Source of the DNA: Agromyces salentinus
Lineage (GTDB): Bacteria > Actinomycetota > Actinomycetes > Actinomycetales > Microbacteriaceae
Reading direction: 5' to 3'
DNA length: 64,000 nucleotides
Assembly: GCF_009749395.1 (NCBI RefSeq)
Contig: NZ_WBIR01000006.1
Coordinates: forward strand, 186,001 to 250,000
The notes under the pieces are model-generated. The model was not told the origin of the DNA. It saw only the letters and a program-made list of their open reading frames with translations, and did no database searches. Made by a program: the position numbers and the translations under genes. The stretch's first letter is position 1. Every line of letters begins with the position of its first letter. Below are positions 56,245-64,000 of the stretch, in pieces.

Positions 56245-57993
56245 GTGACGACCCCGACGACGACCGACACGACCGCACCGGTCGCGGCCACGGAGCGCCC
56301 CGCCCGCCGCGTCGCCGGCCCGCGCCCCTCGACCCGTCCGAACGGCCAGTGGAAGGTCGACGGCACCGCCCCGCTCAACGGCAACGAGGAGTGGAAGCAG
56401 GTCGACAACGGCCTGAGCGTGCGCGGCCGCATCGAGGACGTGTACTCCAAGGGCGGCTTCGCCTCAATCGACCCGACCGACCTGCACGGGCGCTTCCGCG
56501 TCTGGGGCCTCTACACGCAGCGCAAGCCGGGCATCGACGGCGGCCGCACCGCGACCCTCGAGCCGCATGAGCTCGAGGACGAGTACTTCATGCTGCGGGT
56601 GCGCATCGACGGCGGCCAGCTCACGACCGAGCAGCTTCGCGTGATCGCCGACATCTCGATCGACTTCGGGCGCGACACGGCCGACCTCACCGACCGCCAG
56701 AACGTGCAGCTGCACTGGATCCGCGTCGAGGACGTGCCCGAGATCTGGCGGCGCCTCGAGGCCGTCGGCCTCGGCACGACCGAGGCCTGCGGCGACGTGC
56801 CGCGCGTCGTGCTCGGCTCCCCGGTCGCGGGCATCGCCGCCGACGAGCTCATCGACCCGACCGCGCAGATCGACGAGATCACGAGTCGGTTCATCGGCGA
56901 CGAGACGCTCGCGAACCTGCCGCGCAAGTTCAAGACCGCGATCACCGGGCACCCCAGCCAAGACGTCGTGCACGAGATCAACGACGTCGCCTTCGTCGCG
57001 GTCGAGCACCCCGAGCTCGGCATCGGCTACGACCTCTGGGTCGGCGGCGGCCTCTCGACCGCCCCGCGGCTCGCCGAGCGGCTCGGCGTCTTCGTCGCAC
57101 CCGAGCGCGTGGCCGACGCCTGGCACGGGGTCGCGCAGATCTTCCGCGACTATGGCTACCGGCGGCTCCGCAACAAGGCGCGCCTCAAGTTCCTGCTCGC
57201 CGACTGGGGCACCGAGAAGTTCCGCCAGGTGCTCGAGACCGAGTACCTCGAAGCCCCGCTGCCCGACGGCCCGCCGGCACCCCAGCCGCTCGCCCACGGC
57301 GACCACGTCGGCGTGCACCGCCAGAAGGACGGCCGCTTCTACGTGGGCGTCACGCCGATCGTCGGCCGCGTCTCGGGCCCGACCCTCGCCCGGCTCGCCG
57401 AGCTCATCGAGGCGCACGGGTCCTCGCGCCTCCGCACGACGCCGCACCAGAAGCTCGTCATCCTCGACATCCCCGAAGATCGGGTCGAGTCGCTCATCAC
57501 GGACCTCGACGAGCTCGGCCTCTCGGCCCGCCCGAGCCTCATCCGCCGCGGCACCATCGCGTGCACGGGCATCGAGTTCTGCAAGCTCGCGATCGTCGAG
57601 ACCAAGGCGTTCGCCACGGCCGCCGTGCTCGACCTCGAGCGCACGCTCGACGGGTTCGACCTGCCGCACCCGATCAGCCTGCACGTCAACGGCTGCCCGA
57701 ACTCGTGCGCGCGCATCCAGACGGCCGACATCGGCCTCAAGGGCCAGCTCGTCATGAACGACGCCGGCGAGCAGGTCCCGGGCTACCAGGTGCACCTCGG
57801 CGGCGGCCTGGCGAGCGCCGACCGCGACGAGGCCGGCCTCGGCCGCACCGTGCGCGGACTCAAGGTCGAGGCCGACGGCATCGCCGAGTACGTCGAGCGG
57901 GTCGTCAAGCGGTTCCTCGACGACCGCGATGCCGTGAGCGACGAGACCTTCGCCGAATGGGCGCACCGCGCCGACGAGGAGGTGCTCCGATGA
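56245..57993 (+). CDS. sir: ferredoxin-type sulfite (nitrite) reductase
   Basis: This 582-residue siroheme protein reduces sulfite to sulfide with six electrons. Both reductase half-repeats are present: LTDRQNVQLHWIRVEDVP and, later, RTTPHQKLVILDIPED. The siroheme and 4Fe-4S ligands are Cys440, Cys446, Cys484 and Cys488 in CTGIEFC and NGCPNSC. The GTG at 56245 has GGAAGGAGGA upstream. Downstream cysH, cysD and cysN and upstream chelatase make sulfite the natural substrate rather than nitrite. It is coupled to cysH by ATGA. Confidence 0.95.
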   Translation: MTTPTTTDTTAPVAATERPARRVAGPRPSTRPNGQWKVDGTAPLNGNEEWKQVDNGLSVRGRIEDVYSKGGFASIDPTDLHGRFRVWGLYTQRKPGIDGGRTATLEPHELEDEYFMLRVRIDGGQLTTEQLRVIADISIDFGRDTADLTDRQNVQLHWIRVEDVPEIWRRLEAVGLGTTEACGDVPRVVLGSPVAGIAADELIDPTAQIDEITSRFIGDETLANLPRKFKTAITGHPSQDVVHEINDVAFVAVEHPELGIGYDLWVGGGLSTAPRLAERLGVFVAPERVADAWHGVAQIFRDYGYRRLRNKARLKFLLADWGTEKFRQVLETEYLEAPLPDGPPAPQPLAHGDHVGVHRQKDGRFYVGVTPIVGRVSGPTLARLAELIEAHGSSRLRTTPHQKLVILDIPEDRVESLITDLDELGLSARPSLIRRGTIACTGIEFCKLAIVETKAFATAAVLDLERTLDGFDLPHPISLHVNGCPNSCARIQTADIGLKGQLVMNDAGEQVPGYQVHLGGGLASADRDEAGLGRTVRGLKVEADGIAEYVERVVKRFLDDRDAVSDETFAEWAHRADEEVLR

Positions 57994-58733
57994 GCGTCTC
58001 CCTCGCCCCGCGCGCGACCGCCCTGCGCAGCCACGACGAGCTGCGCGCCCTGGCCGAGGCGGGCGACGCCGAACTCCGCAGCCTGGCGGCCGACGAGGCA
58101 TCCGCCTACGAGGTCATCGCCTGGGTCGCCCGCAACTTCTCAGCGGATGCCGCGGCCGTCGCCTGCTCGATGGCCGACGCCGTGCTCCCGCACGTCGTCG
58201 CGCAGTCGCTGCCCGGCGTCGACGTGCTCTTCCTCGACACCGGCTACCACTTCGCCAAGACCTACGAGACGCGCGACCGGGTCGCGTCCGCGCTCGACGT
58301 GCGCGTGGTCGACGTGCTGCCCGAGCTCACCGTCGCCCAGCAGAACGCGAAGTACGGGCTCGACCTGTTCGCGCGCGACGCCGCCGAGTGCTGCGCGATG
58401 CGCAAGGTCGCGCCCCTGCACGAGGCGCTCACGGGCTACGAGCTCTGGTTCACGGGCGTGCGCCGCGACGAGGCGCCCACCCGCACGAACACGCCGCTCG
58501 TCACGTTCGACGAGCGCAACCGCCTCGTCAAGGTCAACCCGCTCGCGGCGTGGAGCTTCGACGACCTCATCGACTACTCGAGCGCCTTCGGCGTGCCCGT
58601 GAACGACCTGCTGACCCAGGGCTACCCGTCGATCGGGTGCGAGCCCTGCACCCGCAAGGTCGCCGAGGGCGAAGACCCCAGGGCCGGCCGCTGGGCGGGC
58701 CTCGACAAGACGGAATGCGGGTTGCACGTATGA
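57990..58733 (+). CDS. cysH: assimilatory APS/PAPS reductase
   Basis: This 247-residue reductase of the CysH family converts adenylyl sulfate (or PAPS) to sulfite. The PP-loop-like fold has SMADAVLPHV and FLDTGYHFAKTYETRD. The cysteine pairs ECCAMRK and GCEPCTRKV are the signature of the 4Fe-4S form that uses APS, and the C-terminus has the ECGLH redox motif with the catalytic Cys. Absence of a cysC (APS kinase) nearby agrees with direct use of APS. It overlaps sir and cysD by 4 bases each. Confidence 0.94.
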   Translation: MSVSLAPRATALRSHDELRALAEAGDAELRSLAADEASAYEVIAWVARNFSADAAAVACSMADAVLPHVVAQSLPGVDVLFLDTGYHFAKTYETRDRVASALDVRVVDVLPELTVAQQNAKYGLDLFARDAAECCAMRKVAPLHEALTGYELWFTGVRRDEAPTRTNTPLVTFDERNRLVKVNPLAAWSFDDLIDYSSAFGVPVNDLLTQGYPSIGCEPCTRKVAEGEDPRAGRWAGLDKTECGLHV

Positions 58734-59653
58734 GCGCCACCGAAACCCTCACGGTCGAGACGGGCATCGACACGCTCGACGCCCTCGAGGCCGAGGCCAT
58801 CCACATCATCCGCGAGGTCGTCGCCGAGTTCGAGCGCCCCGTGCTGCTCTTCTCGGGCGGCAAGGACTCCGTGCTCGTGCTGCACCTGGCGACGAAGGCG
58901 TTCTGGCCGGGGCGGGTGCCCTTCCCCGTGCTGCACGTGGACACCGGGCACAACTTCCCCGAGGTCATCGAGTTCCGAGACCGCACGGTCGAACGGCTCG
59001 GACTCCGCCTCGAGGTGGCATCCGTGCAGGACTACCTCGACGACGGCCGCCTGCAGGAGCGCGCCGACGGCACCCGCAACCCGCTGCAGACCCAGCCGCT
59101 GCTCGACGCGATCACCGCGGGGAGGCATGACGCCGTGTTCGGCGGCGCCCGCCGCGACGAGGACAAGGCGCGCGCCAAGGAGCGCATCCTGAGCCTGCGC
59201 GACGAGTTCGGCCAGTGGGACCCCCGCAACCAGCGCCCCGAGCTCTGGGACCTCTACAACGGCCGCCACACGGTGGGCCAGCACGTGCGCGCGTTCCCGA
59301 TCTCGAACTGGACCGAGCTCGACGTGTGGAGCTACATCGAGCGCGAGGGCATCGAGCTGCCGCCGCTCTACTACGCGCACGAGCGCGAGGTCTACCGCCG
59401 CGACGGCATGTGGCGCGCGATCTCCGACGTGTCGCCCGCCAAGCCCGGCGAGGCGATCGAGGTGCGCACGGTGCGCTACCGCACGGTCGGCGACATGAGC
59501 TGCACGGGCGCGGTCGAGTCAGACGCGGCATCCGTCGCCGACGTGGTGCGCGAGGTCGCGACCTCGACGCTGACCGAGCGCGGCGCGACCCGGGCCGACG
59601 ACCGCATCTCCGAGGCGGCCATGGAGGATCGCAAGAAGGACGGGTACTTCTGA
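58730..59653 (+). CDS. cysD: sulfate adenylyltransferase subunit 2
   Basis: This 307-residue subunit of ATP sulfurylase has a PP-loop ATPase motif LLFSGGKDSVLVLHLA near residue 45, which activates sulfate as adenylyl sulfate. FPVLHVDTGHNFPEVIEFRD, GARRDEDKARAKERILSLRD and NWTELDVWSYIEREGIELPPLYY are conserved CysD stretches; the C-terminus ends RKKDGYF as usual. It starts in the cysH stop (ATGA) and ends one base into cysN. Confidence 0.97.
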   Translation: MSATETLTVETGIDTLDALEAEAIHIIREVVAEFERPVLLFSGGKDSVLVLHLATKAFWPGRVPFPVLHVDTGHNFPEVIEFRDRTVERLGLRLEVASVQDYLDDGRLQERADGTRNPLQTQPLLDAITAGRHDAVFGGARRDEDKARAKERILSLRDEFGQWDPRNQRPELWDLYNGRHTVGQHVRAFPISNWTELDVWSYIEREGIELPPLYYAHEREVYRRDGMWRAISDVSPAKPGEAIEVRTVRYRTVGDMSCTGAVESDAASVADVVREVATSTLTERGATRADDRISEAAMEDRKKDGYF

Positions 59654-61005
59654 TGGGCGCACTGCTCCGCTTCGCCACGGCCGGCTCGGTCGACGACGGC
59701 AAGTCGACGCTCGTCGGCCGCCTGCTGCACGACTCGAAGGCGATCCTCGCCGACCAGCTCGAGGCCGTGACCCGCACCTCGGCCGAGCGCGGCTTCGGCG
59801 GCGAGCCGGGCGCGATCGACTTCGCGCTGCTCACCGACGGCCTGCGCGCCGAGCGCGAGCAGGGCATCACGATCGACGTCGCGTACCGCTACTTCTCGAC
59901 GGGGCGGCGCTCGTTCATCCTCGCCGACTGCCCCGGCCACGTGCAGTACACGCGCAACATGGTCACGGGCGCGACCACGGCCGACGCGGTCGTGGTGCTC
60001 GTCGACGCGCGCAACGGGGTGCTCGAGCAGACGCGCCGCCACCTCGCGGTCGTCGCGCTGCTCCGGGTGCCGCACGTGATCATCGCCGTCAACAAGATCG
60101 ACCTGCTCGGCTACTCGCAGCAGGCCTACGACACGGTGGCAGCGGATGTCGCCGCGCTCGCGCGCGAACTCGGCCTCGCCGACACCCACGTCATCCCGGT
60201 GTCGGCGCTCGCCGGCGACAACATCGTCGACCGCTCGGCGAACACGCCCTGGTACGACGGCCCGAGCCTGCTCGAACTGCTCGAGACGCTGCCCTCGCTC
60301 GACGAGCTCGAGTCCGAGCTCGAGGCGCTGCGGTTCCCGGTGCAGCTGGTCATCCGCCCGCAGGGCGCCCTCGCGCACGACGTCGACGACGCCGAGTCGT
60401 TCCGCGACTACCGGGCGTTCGCCGGGCGCATCTCCTCCGGCACGGTGCGGGTCGGCGACCGGGTCCAGGTCTTCCCGGGCGGCGCGACGACGACCGTGAC
60501 GGGCATCGACGCGGGATCGGACTCGGTCGACGAGGCATCCGCCCCCCGCTCGGTGTCGCTGCGGCTCGCGGACCAGCTCGATGCCGCCCGTGGTGCCGTC
60601 ATCGTGGCCGAGGGCGCACTGCCCGAGCCCCGACGCGAGCTCGACGCCGCCGTCTTCTGGCTCGGCGCGCAGCCGCTCAGGCCCGGCGCCCGCGTGCTCG
60701 TCAAGTCGGGCACGAGCACCGTGCAGGCCCTCGTCTCCGACATCGTCGGCCGTCGCGACCTCGACACGCTGGCACTCGAACCCGCCGCCGCCCTCGAGGT
60801 CAACGACATCGGCCAGGTGCGCGTGCGCCTCGCCACCGAGCTGCCGATCGAGGAGTACGCGACCCACCGACGGGCGGGCGCGTTCCTCGTGATCGACCCG
60901 CAGTCGGGCTACACCCTGGCCGCCGGCATCGTGACCGCGCCCGTCGAGGCGTCCGCCGAGGAGCGCGCCGCGACCGCGGCCGCCGCCGGCTGGGTGTCCG
61001 TATGA
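59653..61005 (+). CDS. cysN: sulfate adenylyltransferase subunit 1 (GTPase)
   Basis: This 450-residue GTPase subunit of ATP sulfurylase drives APS formation by GTP hydrolysis. ATAGSVDDGKSTLVGRLL is the P-loop, GITIDVAYRYFSTG the switch I region, DCPGHVQYTRNM the switch II G3 motif and NKIDL the G4 motif. An EF-Tu-like domain II/III follows. There is no fused APS kinase (no CysC extension). The start shares one base with the cysD stop (TGATG). Confidence 0.97.
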   Translation: MGALLRFATAGSVDDGKSTLVGRLLHDSKAILADQLEAVTRTSAERGFGGEPGAIDFALLTDGLRAEREQGITIDVAYRYFSTGRRSFILADCPGHVQYTRNMVTGATTADAVVVLVDARNGVLEQTRRHLAVVALLRVPHVIIAVNKIDLLGYSQQAYDTVAADVAALARELGLADTHVIPVSALAGDNIVDRSANTPWYDGPSLLELLETLPSLDELESELEALRFPVQLVIRPQGALAHDVDDAESFRDYRAFAGRISSGTVRVGDRVQVFPGGATTTVTGIDAGSDSVDEASAPRSVSLRLADQLDAARGAVIVAEGALPEPRRELDAAVFWLGAQPLRPGARVLVKSGTSTVQALVSDIVGRRDLDTLALEPAAALEVNDIGQVRVRLATELPIEEYATHRRAGAFLVIDPQSGYTLAAGIVTAPVEASAEERAATAAAAGWVSV

Positions 61006-61106
61006 CCGCGGCGAACCGCTCGCGCGCCGTCGTCGGCCTCGTGGGCGGGCTCGTGCTCGCGACCGCGATCGTGGTCGCGGCCGTCGTCGCGGGGGGCCTC
61101 GCGTGA
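61002..61106 (+). CDS. 34-residue single-pass membrane peptide
   Basis: An ORF of 34 codons begins at an ATG overlapping the cysN stop (ATGA) and ends in a TGA overlapping the next gene's GTG start (GTGA). It encodes TAANRSRAVV followed by a hydrophobic helix of about 22 Val, Leu, Ala and Gly residues. The tight double overlap within an operon argues that it is translated. It may help anchor or assemble a sulfate uptake component, as no sulfate permease gene is in this window; that is speculation. Confidence 0.6.
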   Translation: MTAANRSRAVVGLVGGLVLATAIVVAAVVAGGLA

Positions 61107-61966
61107 GCGCGAACCTCACGGCGCACGTCGCCGCCGATGCCACGCGCCCCTCGACGGGACACGTGACCCTCGTCGGCGCCGGGCCGGGTGATGCCGGACT
61201 GCTCACGATCAAGGGGCTGCGCGCGCTCGAGGCCGCCGACGTCATCGTCGCCGACCGGCTGGGCGCCCGCTCCGTGCTCGACGGACTCGCGGCCGAGGGC
61301 GTCCACCTCGCGGCTGAGATCGTCGACGTCGGCAAGCTGCCCGGCCACCACGCCGTGCCGCAGGACGCCATCAACGCACTGCTCGTGACGCTGGCCCGCG
61401 ACGGCAAGCGCGTCGTGCGGCTCAAGGGCGGCGACCCGTTCATCTTCGGCCGCGGCGGCGAGGAGGTCGCCTCCTGCCAGGAGGCGGGCGTGGCCGTCGA
61501 GGTCGTGCCCGGCATCACGAGCGCGATCTCCGTGCCGGCCATCGCCGGCATCCCCCTCACGCACCGCGGCCTCGCGACCACGTTCACCGTCGTCACGGGG
61601 CACGACCAGATCCAAGCCCTCGGCGGTGGCCGCGACCACACGGTCGTGCTGCTCATGGGCGTCGGCACGCTCGCGAACTCCGCGATCACGCTCTCCCGCG
61701 GCGAGCGCGGCGGCACCTGCCCGGTCGCGATCATCGAAGACGGCTACGGCTCAGGTCAGCGTGTCACAGTGGGTACGCTCGACACGATCGCACTGCAGGC
61801 GGCACGCCGCGGCATCCGCTCGCCTGCGGTGGTCGTCGTCGGCGACGTGGTGACCCTGAGCCCCTACGCTCCCGAAGCCATCACGACCGCGACAGGTGCG
61901 CCAGCCGCGATTCCCTCACCCGAGGCACTGCCCGCCTCAGCAGACCGAAAGACCACGCAGCCATGA
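61103..61966 (+). CDS. cobA: uroporphyrinogen-III C-methyltransferase
   Basis: This 287-residue SAM-dependent enzyme makes precorrin-2, the first committed step of siroheme. GHVTLVGAGPGDAGLLTIKGLRAL near residue 20 is the family signature, RVVRLKGGDPFIFGRGGEE near 110 the second, and VPGITSAISVPA and LMGVGTL complete the fold. It is the stand-alone SUMT (no CysG oxidase/chelatase domain). A precorrin-2 dehydrogenase is not in the window. It starts with a GTG in the small peptide's stop and ends ATGA with the next gene. Confidence 0.93.
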   Translation: MSANLTAHVAADATRPSTGHVTLVGAGPGDAGLLTIKGLRALEAADVIVADRLGARSVLDGLAAEGVHLAAEIVDVGKLPGHHAVPQDAINALLVTLARDGKRVVRLKGGDPFIFGRGGEEVASCQEAGVAVEVVPGITSAISVPAIAGIPLTHRGLATTFTVVTGHDQIQALGGGRDHTVVLLMGVGTLANSAITLSRGERGGTCPVAIIEDGYGSGQRVTVGTLDTIALQAARRGIRSPAVVVVGDVVTLSPYAPEAITTATGAPAAIPSPEALPASADRKTTQP

Positions 61967-63390
61967 CCCTCTCCCTCCGCGTCGCGATCATCGGCGCCGG
62001 CCCGGCCGGCATCTACGCCGGCAACATCCTGAACCGCCAGGTCACCGAGGCCGGCGGCGAGGTCTCGATCGACCTGTACGAGACGCTTCCGGCGCCCTAC
62101 GGCCTGATCCGGTACGGCGTTGCGCCCGACCACCCCCGCATCAAGGGCATCGTCAACTCGCTGCACGAGATGCTCGACGCGGGCACCATCCGGTTCATCG
62201 GCAACGTCGAGGTCGGCCGCGACGTGACCGTCGCCGAGCTGCGCGAGCGCTACGACGCCGTCATCTTCGCCACCGGCGCCCTGAAGGACGCCCCGCTGGA
62301 CATCCCCGGCATCGACCTGCCCGGCTCCTACGGCGCGGCCGACTTCGTCGCCTGGTACGACGGCCACCCCGACGTGCCGCGCACCTGGCCGCTCGAGGCG
62401 CAGACGATCGCGGTCATCGGCAACGGCAACGTCGCCCTCGACGTCGCCCGCGTGCTCGCGAAGCACCCCAAGGACCTGCTGTCGACGGATGTCCCGGCCA
62501 ACGTCGTCGAGGGCCTCGAGGCCTCGCCCGTGACCGACGTGCACGTCTTCGGCCGTCGCGGCCCCGGCCACGTGAAGTTCACGCCGATCGAGCTGCGCGA
62601 GCTCGGCGAGGTCCCCGACGTCGACGTCATCGTCAACGACGCCGACTTCGAGCGCGCGGCGAACGACCCGCACGCCGAGCAGCTGTTCGCGTCGAACAAC
62701 CAGGTCAAGGTCATGACCCGCACGCTCAACGGATGGCGCAAGCCCGCCGACCACGAGTACACGGCCTCGCGTCGCCTCCACCTGCACTTCCTGCACGCGC
62801 CGGTCGAGGTGCTCGGCACCGACGCCGTCGAGGCCGTGCGCTTCGAGCTCACCCGGCCGGTCGGCGACGGCTCGGTCGCGGGCACCGGTGAGTTCGTCGA
62901 CGTGCCCGTGCAGGCCGTCTACCGTGCGGTCGGCTACGCGAGCTCGCCCGTCGCCGACGTGCCGTTCGACGAGCAGCGCGCCGTGATCCCCAACGCCGGC
63001 GGGCGCGTCACCGACGCCTCGGGCGAGCACCTGCCCGGCGTCTACGCGACCGGCTGGATCAAGCGCGGCCCCGTCGGCCTCATCGGCCACACCAAGGGCG
63101 ACGCGCTCGAGACCATCACGAACCTCGTGGAAGACGCGACGTCGGGCTCGCTGCCCGCGCTGCTCGTCGACCCCGCCGACGGTGAAGAGGTCTTCGAGCT
63201 GCTCGAGTCGCGCGGCGTGCACTACACGACGTGGAGCGGATGGCTCGCGCTCGACGCGCACGAGCGCTCGCTCGGCGAGGCGTTCGAACCGCACGAGGTC
63301 TACGGCGAGATCGTGCGCGAGCGCGTCAAGGTCGTGCCCCGCGACGAGCAGGTCGGCATCTCGCGCGACGGGTCGCTGGTCGTCTCGTGA
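61963..63390 (+). CDS. fprA: NADPH-ferredoxin reductase FprA-type
   Basis: This 475-residue FAD enzyme of the FprA/adrenodoxin-reductase family has [14 protein letters not shown] near residue 8 (FAD), [13 protein letters not shown] in the N-terminal part, [17 protein letters not shown] near 155 (NADP) and [18 protein letters not shown] near the end. It passes electrons from NADPH to ferredoxin. Immediately downstream sits a ferredoxin gene (GTGA overlap), so the pair powers sulfite reductase at the operon's 5' end. Confidence 0.95.
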   Translation: MTLSLRVAIIGAGPAGIYAGNILNRQVTEAGGEVSIDLYETLPAPYGLIRYGVAPDHPRIKGIVNSLHEMLDAGTIRFIGNVEVGRDVTVAELRERYDAVIFATGALKDAPLDIPGIDLPGSYGAADFVAWYDGHPDVPRTWPLEAQTIAVIGNGNVALDVARVLAKHPKDLLSTDVPANVVEGLEASPVTDVHVFGRRGPGHVKFTPIELRELGEVPDVDVIVNDADFERAANDPHAEQLFASNNQVKVMTRTLNGWRKPADHEYTASRRLHLHFLHAPVEVLGTDAVEAVRFELTRPVGDGSVAGTGEFVDVPVQAVYRAVGYASSPVADVPFDEQRAVIPNAGGRVTDASGEHLPGVYATGWIKRGPVGLIGHTKGDALETITNLVEDATSGSLPALLVDPADGEEVFELLESRGVHYTTWSGWLALDAHERSLGEAFEPHEVYGEIVRERVKVVPRDEQVGISRDGSLVVS

Positions 63391-63707
63391 CCTACGTCAT
63401 CGCGCTGCCCTGCGTCGACGTCAAGGACCGTGCCTGCATCGACGAGTGCCCGGTCGACTGCATCTACGAGGGTGAGCGCTCGCTCTACATCCACCCCGAC
63501 GAATGCGTCGACTGCGGCGCCTGCGAACCCGTCTGCCCCGTCGAGGCCATCTACTACGAGGACGACCTCCCCGACGAATGGGCCGACTACTACAAGGCCA
63601 ACGTCGAGTTCTTCGACGACCTCGGCTCGCCCGGCGGCGCCGCCAAGGTCGGCGTCATCGCCAAGGACCACCCCGTCATAGCCGTGCTGCCCCCACAGGC
63701 GCACTGA
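63387..63707 (+). CDS. fdxA: 7Fe ferredoxin
   Basis: This 106-residue 7Fe ferredoxin carries the 3Fe-4S and 4Fe-4S motifs: Cys residues in [17 protein letters not shown] and [12 protein letters not shown]. The C-terminal half is a typical 7Fe-ferredoxin extension ([17 protein letters not shown]). It starts in the fprA stop (GTGA) and is the last gene of the sulfate operon, delivering electrons to sulfite reductase. Its last codons belong to a tandem repeat that continues past the stop. Confidence 0.94.
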   Translation: MTYVIALPCVDVKDRACIDECPVDCIYEGERSLYIHPDECVDCGACEPVCPVEAIYYEDDLPDEWADYYKANVEFFDDLGSPGGAAKVGVIAKDHPVIAVLPPQAH

Positions 63708-63790
63708 GTCCTCGTCGCGGCGGCCCCCACAGGCGCACTGAGCGGGTCGGCGCGGCGGCGGCAGGGGCACTGAGCGGGTCGGCGCGGCGG
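63690..63790. repeat. three about 34-base tandem repeats over fdxA stop
   Basis: Units begin at 63690, 63724 and about 63758. The first two share CCCCCACAGGCGCACTGAG, which includes the fdxA stop codon; the last two share CACTGAGCGGGTCGGCGCGG. No gene or terminator is obvious in 63708-63970 otherwise. Confidence 0.8.
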
Positions 63791-63813
63791 GGAGCGGCAT
63801 CTGCCCACCGCGG

Positions 63814-63867
63814 GTGAGCCGCGGCATCCGCTCGTCGGGCGTGAGCCGCGGCATCCGCCCGTCGTCC
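63814..63867. repeat. two 27-base direct repeats
   Basis: GTGAGCCGCGGCATCCGC starts two adjacent 27-base units, 63814-63840 and 63841-63867, differing at about three bases. Both contain the frequent GGCATCC word. Confidence 0.75.
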
Positions 63868-63970
63868 GGTCGCGCCCGCCTCTCGTTTCCCGTCCCCGTC
63901 CGCCTCTCGCCCCACTGATCCGGCCCGAGAACAGGCAGACTCGCCGACCGACGCGCGAGGACAGGCAGCC

Positions 63971-64000
63971 ATGCGGCGCGCCACCGCAGACTTCCTGTTC
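63971..64000 (+). CDS. possible start of a gene cut by window edge
   Basis: An ATG at 63971 opens a frame (MRRATADFLF) that reaches the window edge. GAGGACAGG lies about 8 bases upstream. Ten codons are too few to identify the product or to be sure it is a gene. Confidence 0.3.
   Translation, partial: MRRATADFLF

Overview
The window reads as a chromosomal segment of a very GC-rich actinobacterium, most likely a Microbacteriaceae member (Agromyces/Microbacterium-like). This is an inference from gene content and style: HspR/HAIR heat-shock control, a ClpB without its N-terminal domain, deazaflavin (F420)-type Ddn reductases, FprA with a 7Fe ferredoxin, many GTG starts, many apparently leaderless genes, and a recurring GGATGCC/GGCATCC word. 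I see no tRNA, rRNA, IS element, prophage or CRISPR array. Genes are dense. The only gene-free stretch over 300 bases is 36729-37080, the dnaK/aminopeptidase divergent region, which holds two HspR operators and promoter elements. The next largest are 15816-16090 (the clpB operator) and 63708-63970 (tandem repeats).

Layout. 1-13570: a partial MFS transporter, a NatAB-like ABC exporter, a secreted phosphodiesterase, a threonine aldolase, an APC permease, a nitroreductase, a zinc alcohol dehydrogenase, a small membrane protein, a carboxylesterase and a second MFS transporter. 13650-18411: clpB with its HAIR operator, a YceI-like protein, an LLM oxidoreductase and a Ddn-like reductase. 18454-21500: a compact type III polyketide synthase / methyltransferase / FAD hydroxylase operon. 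21630-25268: SHOCT, DUF6325, AI-2E-type and DUF998-type membrane proteins. 25424-32681: a methyltransferase, a second Ddn-like reductase, clpS-DUF2017, a large TAT-exported PhoD-like phosphatase, an RsmC-like methyltransferase and an exported protein of unknown function.

32730-36728 is the dnaK-grpE-dnaJ-hspR operon. Two HAIR operators precede dnaK and one precedes clpB, so a local HspR regulon (operon, autoregulator and disaggregase) is visible here. 37081-45572 holds a secreted M1 aminopeptidase, a RelA/SpoT-domain protein, a RIO-type kinase preceded by a 20-codon leader ORF, a lipoprotein, an MFS transporter, and two surface-protein genes each broken by one extra base (near 40137 and 43911).

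45585-55156 is an uptake and hydrolysis locus: a GH3 glycosidase, a lipoprotein solute receptor and four Dpp/Opp-type ABC components, divergent from a TetR regulator with a clear inverted repeat between them. 55238-63707 is an almost complete assimilatory sulfate reduction set: a CbiX-type chelatase, sulfite reductase, APS/PAPS reductase, CysD, CysN, a 34-residue membrane peptide, uroporphyrinogen-III methyltransferase, FprA and ferredoxin, nearly all overlapping by 1-4 bases. It covers sulfate activation, both reductions, most of siroheme synthesis and the electron supply. The right edge (63708-64000) carries tandem repeats and possibly the first codons of another gene.
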